Positions 25,042 to 34,452 of a DNA stretch of 64,000 nt are shown in pieces. How positions within the stretch are numbered: the first letter of the stretch is position 1; every line of letters begins with the position of its first letter. The notes beneath the pieces were generated by a model. The model was not told where the DNA came from and made no database searches. It was given only the letters and a program-made list of their open reading frames with translations. The translations under genes and the position numbers were made by a program. This stretch comes from Paenibacillus_AQ nitricinens (lineage in GTDB: Bacteria; Bacillota; Bacilli; Paenibacillales; Paenibacillaceae), in assembly GCF_052056485.1 (NCBI RefSeq), contig NZ_CP183948.1, positions 6,448,001 to 6,512,000 of the forward strand. The letters are read 5' to 3'.

Positions 25042-25090
25042 AAAAAGCCGAGCACCAAGCTCCCTAATCCAGAAGCTTACTACTCGGTTT
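25042..25090 (-). terminator. Terminator of the pyrimidine-catabolism operon
   Basis: On the minus strand CCGAG/CTCGG and an inner AAGCT/AGCTT stem are followed by a T tract (CTTTTTG), just after the small gene at 25105. Confidence 0.7.
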
Positions 25091-25104
25091 TCAACTCATA
25101 CACC

Positions 25105-25356
25105 TCAAACCTCTCCACTGTAACAACCGGTCTGCTCACCTGCCTCCATCTGCCCTGCAACCACAAGAGTGGTCACGTACTTACGGGCATCCGCTGTCAG
25201 CAACAATAACTCTATTGTGCTTTTGGCCGGTTCTCCTCTAACAAACTTTATTCGGGCACCGTCCAAGTCCTCTTGGATACTGGCAATGGTATATCCTTTA
25301 AAGAGCAGCCCGTCGATCTCTTGCTGTTCTTTGGCATATTCCGCATAAGCAGACAC
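25105..25356 (-). CDS. Small conserved-context protein of unknown function
   Basis: 83 residues, soluble, acidic. GTG 25356 overlaps the hydantoinase stop (TAGTG) and has GGAGG nine bases upstream, so it is very likely translated. It is the last gene of the preT-preA-hydA operon. I do not recognise a domain; it shows a short alternation DGARIKFVRGEP / STIELLLLTADARKYVTTLVVAG that suggests a small alpha/beta fold. It may assist the hydantoinase or handle its product. Confidence 0.65.
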   Translation of the reverse strand: MSAYAEYAKEQQEIDGLLFKGYTIASIQEDLDGARIKFVRGEPAKSTIELLLLTADARKYVTTLVVAGQMEAGEQTGCYSGEV

Positions 25357-26783
25357 TAGACTACACCTCCGCTAATTTCTGCCTTGGACGGAAGAGGAGC
25401 CTCCGCTGCAAAACGCTTGCGTTTTAAATATTTTCCCGAGCCCGCCTTGCCAACAAATTGCTTGTCGCGAATCACAAACTCACCTCTACTGAGGACAGAA
25501 ACAGGCTCTCCCTTTACTTCAAAGCCTTCAAACGCATTATAATCGACGTTCATATGATGCGTGTCCGCAGAGAGTGTTCGTTCTACAGCTGGATCAAAAA
25601 TAACCAAGTCAGCGTCGCTGCCTACTGCTACTGTGCCTTTTTGCGGGTACAATCCAAACAGCTTGGCACTGGAGGTCGAAATAATATCCACGAATTTATT
25701 TAACGAGATCCGCCCCTTCTGCACACCTTCCGAATAAAGAATCGTAAACCGATCCTCGATGGTCGGTCCACCGTTCGGGATTTTGGAGAAGTCGCCAAGT
25801 CCCAGATCCTTTTGCCCTTTGAAATCAAAGGAGCACTGATCCGAGCCAATCGTCTGCAAGCTGCCGCTCCACAGCGCATCCCATAACACATCCTGATTCC
25901 ACTGCTCACGCAGCGGCGGAGACCATACGTATTTGGCACCTTCGAAATTTGGCTTCTCTAGCGCCGTCTGATCCAGAACTAAATACTGCGGACAAGTCTC
26001 GCCGTAAACACGCAGTCCTTTTTTACGTGCTTCAGCAATCTTCCAAGCAGCTTCTGCACAGGTCACATGTACAACATACAGCTGTGAATCCGTCAGCTCG
26101 GTCAAATAAGCCGCACGCCCCGTAGCTTCACCCTCCAGCTCTGGCGGACGAGTCAGCGCATGAAAGATCGGATCGGTGTTGCCTGCAGCCAAAGCCTGCT
26201 CCACCAAATATTCAATGACATCCCCATTCTCCGCATGCACCATTACGAGCGCGCCTTCTTTTTTCGCGGCTTGCAGTGTCTTAAAAAGTGTACCGTCATC
26301 CGCCTGAAAAGTGTTCTTATAGGCCATAAATACCTTAAGTGAGGTAATGCCTTCATTCTCAATAATCTCCGGAAGCTCGCCCAGTACTTTATCGTTTAAT
26401 TCTGAGACCATCAGGTGGAAGCTGTAATCAATCACCGCTTTATCCTGCGACTTATGATGCCATGTATCTACGGCTTGCTGTAGCGGTTGTCCTTTGGTGG
26501 TTAAGCAAAAATCAATGACTGTGGTCGTTCCGCCATATGCAGCCGCAATGGTTCCCGTCTCGAAATCATCGGCTGTAACTGTGCCGCCAAAAGGCATATC
26601 CAGATGCGTATGAGGATCGATGCCTCCAGGAAAAACATAACACCCAGAGGCATCTATAATCTCCGCACCCGGGACCTCTAGATGAAGGCCAATCTCTGTA
26701 ATAACCCCGTTTTCAATCGCCACATCGCCTGTATACGTATCTGCTGCGGTAACGATGATGCCATTTTTAATAATCTTCTTCAT
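25356..26783 (-). CDS. hydA: Dihydropyrimidinase (D-hydantoinase)
   Basis: 475 residues, cyclic amidohydrolase TIM barrel. The metal site is complete: PHTHLDM, a carboxylated Lys in SLKVFMAYK, VMVHAEN, LYVVHVTC and Asp in IGSDQCSF. It opens dihydrouracil or dihydrothymine to N-carbamoyl-beta-amino acids in the reductive pyrimidine pathway. Its start follows the preA stop by 2 bp and its stop overlaps the next start, so translation is probably coupled. AGGTGG precedes ATG 26783. Confidence in the family is high; the context with PreTA favours dihydropyrimidinase over a pure hydantoinase. Confidence 0.94.
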   Translation of the reverse strand: MKKIIKNGIIVTAADTYTGDVAIENGVITEIGLHLEVPGAEIIDASGCYVFPGGIDPHTHLDMPFGGTVTADDFETGTIAAAYGGTTTVIDFCLTTKGQPLQQAVDTWHHKSQDKAVIDYSFHLMVSELNDKVLGELPEIIENEGITSLKVFMAYKNTFQADDGTLFKTLQAAKKEGALVMVHAENGDVIEYLVEQALAAGNTDPIFHALTRPPELEGEATGRAAYLTELTDSQLYVVHVTCAEAAWKIAEARKKGLRVYGETCPQYLVLDQTALEKPNFEGAKYVWSPPLREQWNQDVLWDALWSGSLQTIGSDQCSFDFKGQKDLGLGDFSKIPNGGPTIEDRFTILYSEGVQKGRISLNKFVDIISTSSAKLFGLYPQKGTVAVGSDADLVIFDPAVERTLSADTHHMNVDYNAFEGFEVKGEPVSVLSRGEFVIRDKQFVGKAGSGKYLKRKRFAAEAPLPSKAEISGGVV

Positions 26784-26785
26784 CC

Positions 26786-28075
26786 TTATCCCACCTCCAC
26801 TTCTGAATAAGAGCCATTTAAGCTACCGATCACCTTCTGACGCTCATTCCAAGTCAGAGAGGCAACCCCAGTGTCTACTGGAACCATATCGATCGCGCCG
26901 TCTGCTGGACAGACAATAGAACAAAGATTACAACCTACACAGTCCTCCTCACGAACCTGTAGTATAGCTTTCCCATCTGCATTAGTTAACATATCAATAC
27001 ATTGATGTGAAGCATCTTCGCAAGCAATATGGCATTTATTGCAGTTGATACAGTTCTCCTCATGAATGCGGGCAACGACCTTATAGTTGAGATCCAGATC
27101 GCCCCAATTGGAGTATCGGGATACCGATTTGCCGATTAGTTCAGTTACGGAAGCCAGCCCTTTGTCATCCAAATAGTTATTCAGCCCATCGATCATTTCC
27201 TCCACAATCCGGAAGCCATGATGCATGACCGCGGTACATACTTGAATGCCCGTAGCGCCCATAAGCATGAACTCCACAACATCCTGCCAGGTAGAAATTC
27301 CTCCAATGCCGGAGATTGGAATACCTACTCCCCGGTCACGAGCACACTCAGCCACCATGCTAAGCGCAATAGGCTTCACAGCCGGGCCGCAATAACCGCC
27401 ATGAGCGCCCTGACCCCCAACATTCGGAATCGTATTCCAGCTATGAATATCTACGCCTGCAAGACTGTTGATAGTGTTGATCATACTAATCGCATCCGCT
27501 CCACCCTTAACGGCATGACGGGCAACGACGGTGATATCGGTAATGTTGGGTGTCAGTTTTACTATCACCGGGGTGGTCGCCACTTCTTTTACCCAAGTGG
27601 TCTGCGCCTGCACCAGATCTGGTTGCTGCCCCGAAGCAGCGCCCATTCCCCGCTCAGCCATACCATGCGGACAGCCAAAGTTAAGCTCTAGGCCATCTAC
27701 GCCTACATCTTCTACCCGCTTAACAATCTCATGCCATTTATACTGTGAAGGTTCTACCATCAGGGAGGCGATAATCGCATGATTCGGGAATCTTTTCTTC
27801 GTTTCGTAGATTTCCTTCAGATTGACCTCAAGCGGACGGTCGGTGATCAATTCGATATTGTTAAAGCCCGCAACCCGCTGCCCATTGAAGTTCACTGCCG
27901 CAAACCGCGATGAAGTATTAATAATCGGATCACCGAGCGTCTTCCACACCGCCCCGCCCCATCCTGCTTCAAAGGCCCGCTGCACTTGATAGCCTGTATT
28001 CGTAGGCGGCGCGGAAGCCAGCCAGAATGGATTCGGTGATTTGATTCCTGCGAGATCAATACTTAAATCTGCCAT
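26786..28075 (-). CDS. preA: NAD-dependent dihydropyrimidine dehydrogenase subunit PreA
   Basis: 429 residues. The N-terminal 300 residues form a flavin TIM barrel like dihydroorotate dehydrogenase (LELNFGCPHGM, ISGIGGISTWQD, GATGIQVCTAVM). The C-terminal part holds two [4Fe-4S] motifs (CINCNKCHIACED, CVGCNLCSIVCP). It reduces uracil or thymine to the dihydro form with electrons passed from PreT. GGGAGG lies eight bases before ATG 28075. It is flanked by preT upstream (45 bp) and hydA downstream. Confidence 0.95.
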   Translation of the reverse strand: MADLSIDLAGIKSPNPFWLASAPPTNTGYQVQRAFEAGWGGAVWKTLGDPIINTSSRFAAVNFNGQRVAGFNNIELITDRPLEVNLKEIYETKKRFPNHAIIASLMVEPSQYKWHEIVKRVEDVGVDGLELNFGCPHGMAERGMGAASGQQPDLVQAQTTWVKEVATTPVIVKLTPNITDITVVARHAVKGGADAISMINTINSLAGVDIHSWNTIPNVGGQGAHGGYCGPAVKPIALSMVAECARDRGVGIPISGIGGISTWQDVVEFMLMGATGIQVCTAVMHHGFRIVEEMIDGLNNYLDDKGLASVTELIGKSVSRYSNWGDLDLNYKVVARIHEENCINCNKCHIACEDASHQCIDMLTNADGKAILQVREEDCVGCNLCSIVCPADGAIDMVPVDTGVASLTWNERQKVIGSLNGSYSEVEVG

Positions 28076-28120
28076 TGATGTTCCCTCCCTGTCTTATAAA
28101 ATCCAATTTAATTCCTAAGC

Positions 28121-29512
28121 TCAGCCCACAGATCTAACGGCAGGCTCCTGCAGGCCTGAGAACTGTTTTACAATTGCATAGGCTGCGTCTTTTCCCTGCT
28201 GGGCTGCTGATACTACCATGGCCTCCCCTTTGCCTGAACCAAATATGATATCGCCAGCAGCATAAATTTGCGGATCAGAGGTTCTACAGGTGGCCTCCTC
28301 CACCCTCACAACCCCGCGATCATGCGCAAGACCTAGAGAATCGATCAGATCTAGGCGACGCTTTTGACCAATAGCTATTACAACCGCATCTACCGGAATC
28401 AAGAACTCCGAACCCTCTATCGGCATAGGCACTGGGCGTCCATCCTTGCCCGGCTCCTCTGTCAGCTTCATCTGCACACATTCCAGTGCGGTTACATTCC
28501 CAAGCTCATCACCCACGATACGCTTCGGCAAAGTAAGCCAGTTAAACTCCACACCCTCCTGCTTCGCAAATTCATATTCAAAATCGTAAGCCGTCATCTC
28601 TTCGCGGGTCCGCCTATAGATCATTTTTACATTTGTGGCTCCCAGACGCACTGAACATGTAGCCGCATCAATAGCTGTATTGCCCGCACCAATAACTGCG
28701 ACCCGCTGGCCCATCAGCTCTAGCAGAGGAATGGCGGTCTTTGTGGATTCCACGAGGGCAATGGCATCATAGACGCCAGCCAATTTTTCACCTTCAATTC
28801 CTAACGGAGGTACATAACCCATGCCTGCTGCCAAGACGATGGCATCATAGCCCGATTTCAACTCTTCTACAGAGACATCTGCTCCGACTTTTACACCTGT
28901 ACGTATTTCCACACCCAGCTTCTCTACCTGCTCTACTTCCCAAAGAGAGATTGACTGTGGAAGCCGAAACGACACAATCCCATGTGTATCCAGTCCACCA
29001 GCCAGTTCCTTGGCTTCGTAAATTACAACAGCAAAGCCCTCACGGGCAAGCTCCCTAGCCGCAGACAACCCCGCAGGACCGCCGCCGATTACAGCTACCT
29101 TTTTCCCATTAGGAATACCTGCTTTAAATAATTGAACTCCGCTGTTCATCGCCCAATCTGTCGCATAACGCTGTAACAATCCGATTTGGATCGGCGCCGA
29201 GGCACCATTTAACACACAAGCTCCTTCGCATAGTTCATCTGTAGGACAAACGCGGGCACAGCTGGCACCCACAGGATTGGAATCCATAATCGTCTGTGCC
29301 GAGCCTTTCAAATTGTCAGTCGCAATCCGTTTGATAAAGGAGGGGATATTAATGCTGGTCGGACAAGCTTTTATACAAGGGGCATCGTAGCAATATAGAC
29401 AGCGATTAGCCTCATCCATAGCACCCTTATAGGTCAGAGGCGGCTCAGCCTCGGCAAAGTTACGCATGAACATCTCTGGTGTAAATGCTGTTAACGGAGA
29501 AGAATGCTCCAT
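28121..29512 (-). CDS. preT: NAD-dependent dihydropyrimidine dehydrogenase subunit PreT
   Basis: 463 residues, GltD-like flavoprotein. N-terminal iron-sulfur cysteines (CLYCYDAPCIKACP, SCARVCPTDELCEGAC), FAD site VAVIGGGPAGLSAA, NAD(P) site VAVIGAGNTAIDAA, C-terminal YAAGDIIFGSG. It takes electrons from NADH and feeds PreA. ATG 29512 has AAGGAGG eight bases upstream; the frame extends further to 29560 without a site and would overlap the operator palindrome. It is the first gene of the operon. Confidence 0.93.
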   Translation of the reverse strand: MEHSSPLTAFTPEMFMRNFAEAEPPLTYKGAMDEANRCLYCYDAPCIKACPTSINIPSFIKRIATDNLKGSAQTIMDSNPVGASCARVCPTDELCEGACVLNGASAPIQIGLLQRYATDWAMNSGVQLFKAGIPNGKKVAVIGGGPAGLSAARELAREGFAVVIYEAKELAGGLDTHGIVSFRLPQSISLWEVEQVEKLGVEIRTGVKVGADVSVEELKSGYDAIVLAAGMGYVPPLGIEGEKLAGVYDAIALVESTKTAIPLLELMGQRVAVIGAGNTAIDAATCSVRLGATNVKMIYRRTREEMTAYDFEYEFAKQEGVEFNWLTLPKRIVGDELGNVTALECVQMKLTEEPGKDGRPVPMPIEGSEFLIPVDAVVIAIGQKRRLDLIDSLGLAHDRGVVRVEEATCRTSDPQIYAAGDIIFGSGKGEAMVVSAAQQGKDAAYAIVKQFSGLQEPAVRSVG

Positions 29513-29544
29513 CACTAGTTCCTCCTTATGGATAATTCTCATCT

Positions 29545-29562
29545 TTATGTTATATAACATAA
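29545..29562. promoter_or_regulatory. Perfect 18-bp palindrome in the preT leader
   Basis: TTATGTTATATAACATAA lies about 12 bp downstream of a TATAAT (about 29580-29575 on the minus strand), at or just after the expected transcription start of the preT operon. Its position fits a repressor operator. The regulator is not known. Confidence 0.55.
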
Positions 29563-29719
29563 CATATTTTCCATTATATTCTGAATATTTTGCTTACATT
29601 CTTCGGATTATTGTAGTAATATAAGCATTAACAGAAATTATCTCTCAACGTCCTGCCTGATCAGGTTATATATACTGACATTCTTTAATCAAACTATAGT
29701 CATTTCGAATTTTCGTTGC

Positions 29720-29738
29720 ATTAGACACTTTGTCTAAT
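29720..29738. promoter_or_regulatory. 8-3-8 inverted repeat between preT and the PucR-type gene
   Basis: ATTAGACA-CTT-TGTCTAAT, a perfect inverted repeat about 90 bp before the regulator start and 200 bp before preT. Its half-site ATTAGACA and the AGACA/TGTCT core recur upstream of the ABC operon (38368-38375 and 38411-38423), so it is a candidate site for the PucR-type regulator. The remaining gap is AT-rich with no further feature. Confidence 0.55.
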
Positions 29739-29830
29739 TTCAAAACTGTATTTTTTACATGTGAGAATAGGCTGAGAATAACAGGACGTTAATGGCTGGG
29801 TTGAGTACAGACGATCGAGGGGGAATAACT

Positions 29831-31519
29831 ATGGATTGGGAGCTTGTATTAACCATTCGCGACGCTTTAACAAGACCACTATTCGCAGAGGCCGAAGTCA
29901 TCGGCGGCAAAAGCGGCTTGAGCCGTGCCATTCGCTGGGTACATGTACTGGAAAGTGCCATTTTCGATACACTGATTCACGGGGAAGAAATGATTCTGAC
30001 TACGGGGATTGGCGCAAGCGTCGATCTGCCCGCCTCCCTGGAATTCATGCAGAACCTAATCGATAAAAATGCCGCTTGTTTATGTATTGAGTTAGGTACG
30101 TATTTCAGCACCATCCCACAAGAGATGATCGACTTAGCTAACGCAAATGACTTCCCGCTGATCATCTTCACCCGCACGGTTCGCTTCGTGGATATCACCC
30201 TAGACCTTCATTCCATCATCATCAATCGGCATCACCGGATGCTGCAAGAACTCGAAAGCATCTCGCGTGAATTTCACCGCCTAACTTTAACCTCACAAGG
30301 AACCTTGAAGGTACTACAATTATTGTGTAAAAGCACCCGCACACAAATTATCTATATGCAGCTGCAGGGTAAGCCATTGTTCTTCCCCGCACTTTCGCCG
30401 GAGGAGCAAACACCCCTGCTGAATTTCTTCACCGCTTTCGGCGACGAAATGGAAGGTGTTCAGCCTGACGCTGCGCCATATATCCGAGAATATGGACAAA
30501 AGACTATTGCAATAAAACCTGTAGGCGCATTGGATCAGACCTGGGCTTATATCTTGATGGTCTGCAATCATAAGCCACAAGAATTCGACTGTCTGCTGCT
30601 GGATTCTGCCTCGCTGTCCATTGCTCAGGAGCTGCTACGAACCCGTTATATGGAAGAGCGCAAGCTTTTTTCAGAAAATCTTTGGGTCGATGAGCTGATC
30701 AATGGTCGCATGGAGGATGACAACCGCTTAAAAGGTCTGATTGGTTCCAATTTCAACGTGGTCAACGAACTCCCTTACCGTGTATGCCTTATAGAGATCA
30801 AGAACCCCAGAGATGTAAAATGGAACAGCTCGGAGAACGAATGGGAATCTATCACCTTCCATCTTTCGCTCACCCTGCGTTCCATCTTCGAGAAACATTC
30901 CCTACGTCCGCTGATCACACTCAAGAACAATCGCCTCACCGTCATCGCACTCGACATTCAATCAAAAATGCCTGGAAAAATGCGGCTTCAGCAAGCACTC
31001 GAGGCCCTTCAGCATATCCGCTCCGACGAGAAGCTCAAAGATTTGCAGCTGGTTATCGGAGTCAGCAAATCGCATAAGCGCCTAAAACGGGCCTATTCCG
31101 GTTACCAAGAAGCCCTGCAAGCCTTATCGTTATACTCCTGTTATCAGAAGTCACTGCTGTTTTACGATGAGCTTGGCGTTTTTCAATTACTACTTAGCTT
31201 AAATGACGGGAAAACGTTGCAGAACTTCATTCGCAGCTATCTTGGTCCATTAATCGACCACGATCAAACTAAGGGCTCCGAGCTGCTTCTCACACTGCGA
31301 GTCTACCTTGACCATGATGGTTCCAAACAGATTGCCGCGCGAAATTTGTTCATCGTTAGACAGTCACTGTATTATCGTCTGGACAAAATAACAGAACTGC
31401 TGGGCGAAGACTTCATGCAGCCGGAGAACCGGATCTCCATTCAGGTTGCCCTGCGTGCCTACCAATTCCTATACCCGGACAAAATCACTTTGCCCAGCCC
31501 CCGCTCATTACAGATTTAA
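29831..31519 (+). CDS. PucR-family transcriptional regulator
   Basis: 562 residues. The N-terminal PucR domain (about 1-130) contains IRWVHVLES and TTGIGASVDLPASL; a central GGDEF-like/GAF-like region follows; the C-terminal helix-turn-helix (about 490-545) reads HDGSKQIAARNLFIVRQSLY. PucR-type proteins activate purine, pyrimidine or amino-acid catabolic genes when the substrate is present. It is divergent from preT and probably controls the pre operon and the ABC importer. ATG 29831 follows GAGGGGG by eight bases; the frame extends to 29792. Its 3' end overlaps the convergent aminotransferase gene by 35 bp. Confidence 0.9.
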   Translation: MDWELVLTIRDALTRPLFAEAEVIGGKSGLSRAIRWVHVLESAIFDTLIHGEEMILTTGIGASVDLPASLEFMQNLIDKNAACLCIELGTYFSTIPQEMIDLANANDFPLIIFTRTVRFVDITLDLHSIIINRHHRMLQELESISREFHRLTLTSQGTLKVLQLLCKSTRTQIIYMQLQGKPLFFPALSPEEQTPLLNFFTAFGDEMEGVQPDAAPYIREYGQKTIAIKPVGALDQTWAYILMVCNHKPQEFDCLLLDSASLSIAQELLRTRYMEERKLFSENLWVDELINGRMEDDNRLKGLIGSNFNVVNELPYRVCLIEIKNPRDVKWNSSENEWESITFHLSLTLRSIFEKHSLRPLITLKNNRLTVIALDIQSKMPGKMRLQQALEALQHIRSDEKLKDLQLVIGVSKSHKRLKRAYSGYQEALQALSLYSCYQKSLLFYDELGVFQLLLSLNDGKTLQNFIRSYLGPLIDHDQTKGSELLLTLRVYLDHDGSKQIAARNLFIVRQSLYYRLDKITELLGEDFMQPENRISIQVALRAYQFLYPDKITLPSPRSLQI

Positions 31520-32852
31520 ACGTATTAATAATAAACTCTATATCTTCATCTGTGGAGGATAAGGGCGGAGCGAAGGTAAGCACATTGTTGAACCCAGCTA
31601 CCGTATCGCCATTCTTGCCGATAATAAGTCCTTTGGATTTGCATTCAGCAATAATGCCTTTCACAATACTCAGATCAACCGGTTTCTTACTGGCCTTGTC
31701 TTCAACCAGCTCAATCCCTGTCACCAAGCCAAAGCTGCGGACATCACCTACAAGCTTGTGATCCAGTAACTCGGTGAATGCAGTGTTCAGTCTTTTGCCC
31801 AAAAGCTCTGCACGTTCCACCAGCTTCTCCTGCTCGATAATTTCCAGATTGCGTAACGCTAGTGCACACGAAGCCGGATTACCACCAAACGTGTTCACAT
31901 GACGGAAATGACCGTAATCATCACTATTGTCCTTAAATACCTCATAGATATCCTTACGAACAGCTGTGGCGGACAGGGGAAGATAAGCACTGGTCAATCC
32001 TTTAGCCATTGTCACGATGTCCGGCTTCACATGATAGTTGTGATGACCAAACTTACGTCCAGAGCGTCCAAATCCACAAATCACCTCATCTATAATAAGC
32101 AGCACGCCGTGTTTGCGGCAGATTTCCTGCACCCGATTCAGATAGACTTGATGCGGCACGATGACGCCACCGCCCATAATCACAGGTTCCATAATCACCG
32201 CAGCTACCGTCTCTACGCCTTCCCAAAGGATCATATCCTCTATTGACTGTGCACATTGGAGGTTGAATTCTTCCACAGAAATCCCTGCCGGGCGGCGATA
32301 GCTGTCCGGGGGAGCTACATGCAGAAACCCACCCGTCAGCGGTTCATACTTATATTTGCGCTGAGCCTGACCCGTCGCAGATAACGCACCAAGCGTGCTG
32401 CCGTGATATCCACGGTAACGGGCAATAAATTTATGGCGATAATGCTGGCCGATTTGCTGCTGGTACTGGCGGGCTATTTTAAACGCAGCTTCGTTGGCCT
32501 CTGACCCACTGTTGGAAAAGAAAATCACGTATTCGTCTCCAAGCCACTCATTCAGCTTCTCCGCCAGCGCAATCGCCGGGAGGTGACTTTGCGTCAGCGG
32601 AAAATAAGGCAACGTCAGCAATTGGTTGTAGGCTGCTTCCGCCAGCTCCTTGCGGCCGTATCCCACGTTTACACACCATAACCCAGACATTCCATCCAAA
32701 AAGCGATTACCCTGTATATCCGTAATCCACGATCCACTTGCCGAGGCGGCAATCATAGGCGGATTTTTTTCACTGTAAGGCGTAATGTTGTGCCATAAAT
32801 ATTGCTGATCCTTCTTCAACGCAAGCTCGCTATCATTCCCAAGACGCTGCAT
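31485..32852 (-). CDS. Class III aminotransferase (probable beta-alanine transaminase)
   Basis: 455 residues, PLP fold type I. The PLP lysine is in VTMAKGLTSAYLPL and the preceding Asp in LLIIDEVICGFGRSG; SNSGSEANEAAFK binds the phosphate. Its place next to a CoA-acylating semialdehyde dehydrogenase and the uracil-degradation operon points to beta-alanine (or 3-aminoisobutyrate) as amino donor, giving malonate (or methylmalonate) semialdehyde. Other omega-amino acids are possible. AGGAG precedes ATG 32852. It lies 32 bp downstream of the dehydrogenase gene, in the same operon. Confidence 0.88.
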   Translation of the reverse strand: MQRLGNDSELALKKDQQYLWHNITPYSEKNPPMIAASASGSWITDIQGNRFLDGMSGLWCVNVGYGRKELAEAAYNQLLTLPYFPLTQSHLPAIALAEKLNEWLGDEYVIFFSNSGSEANEAAFKIARQYQQQIGQHYRHKFIARYRGYHGSTLGALSATGQAQRKYKYEPLTGGFLHVAPPDSYRRPAGISVEEFNLQCAQSIEDMILWEGVETVAAVIMEPVIMGGGVIVPHQVYLNRVQEICRKHGVLLIIDEVICGFGRSGRKFGHHNYHVKPDIVTMAKGLTSAYLPLSATAVRKDIYEVFKDNSDDYGHFRHVNTFGGNPASCALALRNLEIIEQEKLVERAELLGKRLNTAFTELLDHKLVGDVRSFGLVTGIELVEDKASKKPVDLSIVKGIIAECKSKGLIIGKNGDTVAGFNNVLTFAPPLSSTDEDIEFIINTFKSVMSGGWAK

Positions 32853-32884
32853 AAGTTTTTCTCCTCTCTAGTAGCTCAGTTTTT

Positions 32885-34348
32885 CTAATAGCGGGCAGTG
32901 AGCATCTTTTTACGTGTATAAAATTCCACCCCATCTCGCCCATTGGCATGCAGATCTCCATAGAATGATTTCTTATAACCCGAGAAGGGAAAAAAGGCCA
33001 TGGGTGCAGGCACGCCCAGATTCACACCCAGCATCCCTGCATCAATTTCTTCCCGGAATTCACGGATCGCCTTTGCGCTATCTGTATAAATGCACGCCCC
33101 ATTCGCGAATGGGGACTGATTCGTTACCACAATCGCTTCACTAAGACTTTTCACACGAATCACAGACAATACTGGCGCAAAAATTTCATCCTTCCAGATG
33201 GTCATTCCCGGCTGTACATAATCAAAGATCGTCGGCCCGATAAAATAACCCACACCGCCCGCAGCCGGATCTTTCCGTCCGTCTCTCACAAGCTCGGCTT
33301 GTTCAGCCTTTCCAATCTCAATGTAATCGAGCGTACGCTCCTTATTCGACTGACGGATGACCGGACCCAGAAATACCCCGTCAGCGGCACCATTACCAAT
33401 CTTAAGCTCATCCGCACCAGCTATCAGGCGATCAACTAGCTCGTCAGCGATGGCCTCATGGACTACCACAACCGAGCAAGCCATACACCGCTCACCCGCA
33501 GAGCCAAAGGCCGCCGCAATAATATTTTTCACCGCATTGTCCAGCTCCGCGTCAGGCAGAACAATGGAATGATTCTTAGCTCCTGCTAAAGCCTGCACCC
33601 GCTTGCCCTGCGCCGTCCCTGTCTTGTATACATATTCCGCTACCGGCTGCGAGCCCACGAACGAAATCGCCTTCACTTCCTCATGTTCCAGCAGCCCGTT
33701 GACCACCTCATGTGCTCCATGAACAACATTCAGCACACCTGGCGGAAAACCCGCTTCGGCAAATAGCTCAGCCAACCGATTAACGAGCAGTGGCGTACGC
33801 TCAGAAGGCTTCAGCACAAAGGAATTCCCACAAGCAATGGCGAGTGGAAACATCCAGCAAGGGACCATCATCGGAAAATTAAACGGGGCAATCCCCCCAA
33901 TAACCCCCAACGGATAACGGTACATCCCGGATTCAATTCCGGTAGCGATATCAGGAAGCTGGCTGCCCATCATTAATGTGGGGATGCCTGCGGCAAATTC
34001 CACACACTCAATACCACGCTGCACCTCCCCCTGCGCCTCTTCCAGACTCTTCCCATTCTCCAGCGTAATCAGCTCAGCCAGCTCATGCCAATGCTCTAAC
34101 AGCAGCTGTTGATATTGAAAGAAATAACGTGCGCGACGGGGCACGGCGACTCTTTTCCACAATTGAAATGCTACAGCAGCCGCATCGACCGCCCTACCCA
34201 ATTCTTCTTTGCTTGATAGGGGCACGTAGGCAATTACTTCACCAGTCGCCGGATTATATACCTCTTCTTCCTGCCCAGATGACGACGCTACCCAAGCGCC
34301 ATTCACATAATTCTTAACCTTTCCGACTTGTGTCACTAGGAGAGACAT
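32885..34348 (-). CDS. mmsA: CoA-acylating (methyl)malonate-semialdehyde dehydrogenase
   Basis: 487 residues, aldehyde dehydrogenase superfamily. The catalytic Cys is in GERCMAC. The usual ELGGK glutamate motif is replaced by ALAGAKNH, as in MmsA/IolA, which lack that Glu and transfer the acyl group to CoA. PFNFPMMVPCW is also typical of this branch. It converts malonate semialdehyde to acetyl-CoA and CO2, the last step of beta-alanine breakdown. ATG 34348 has GAGGTG six bases upstream. The gene starts just after the terminator-like hairpin at 34395. Confidence 0.9.
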   Translation of the reverse strand: MSLLVTQVGKVKNYVNGAWVASSSGQEEEVYNPATGEVIAYVPLSSKEELGRAVDAAAVAFQLWKRVAVPRRARYFFQYQQLLLEHWHELAELITLENGKSLEEAQGEVQRGIECVEFAAGIPTLMMGSQLPDIATGIESGMYRYPLGVIGGIAPFNFPMMVPCWMFPLAIACGNSFVLKPSERTPLLVNRLAELFAEAGFPPGVLNVVHGAHEVVNGLLEHEEVKAISFVGSQPVAEYVYKTGTAQGKRVQALAGAKNHSIVLPDAELDNAVKNIIAAAFGSAGERCMACSVVVVHEAIADELVDRLIAGADELKIGNGAADGVFLGPVIRQSNKERTLDYIEIGKAEQAELVRDGRKDPAAGGVGYFIGPTIFDYVQPGMTIWKDEIFAPVLSVIRVKSLSEAIVVTNQSPFANGACIYTDSAKAIREFREEIDAGMLGVNLGVPAPMAFFPFSGYKKSFYGDLHANGRDGVEFYTRKKMLTARY

Positions 34349-34394
34349 AACTCGCACCTCTTTCTCTATTTCAGATGCACAGATAGACTGCTGA

Positions 34395-34436
34395 TTATAA
34401 TAGATGACCGCCAGAACGGGCGGTCATCTATTATAA
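34395..34436 (-). terminator. Hairpin between the ABC operon and mmsA
   Basis: A perfect 18-bp stem (34395-34412 with 34419-34436, loop AGAACG). No T run follows on the minus strand, so it may be a partial terminator or a processing site rather than a full stop. Confidence 0.65.
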
Positions 34437-34452
34437 CTATAAGTTCGACTTC

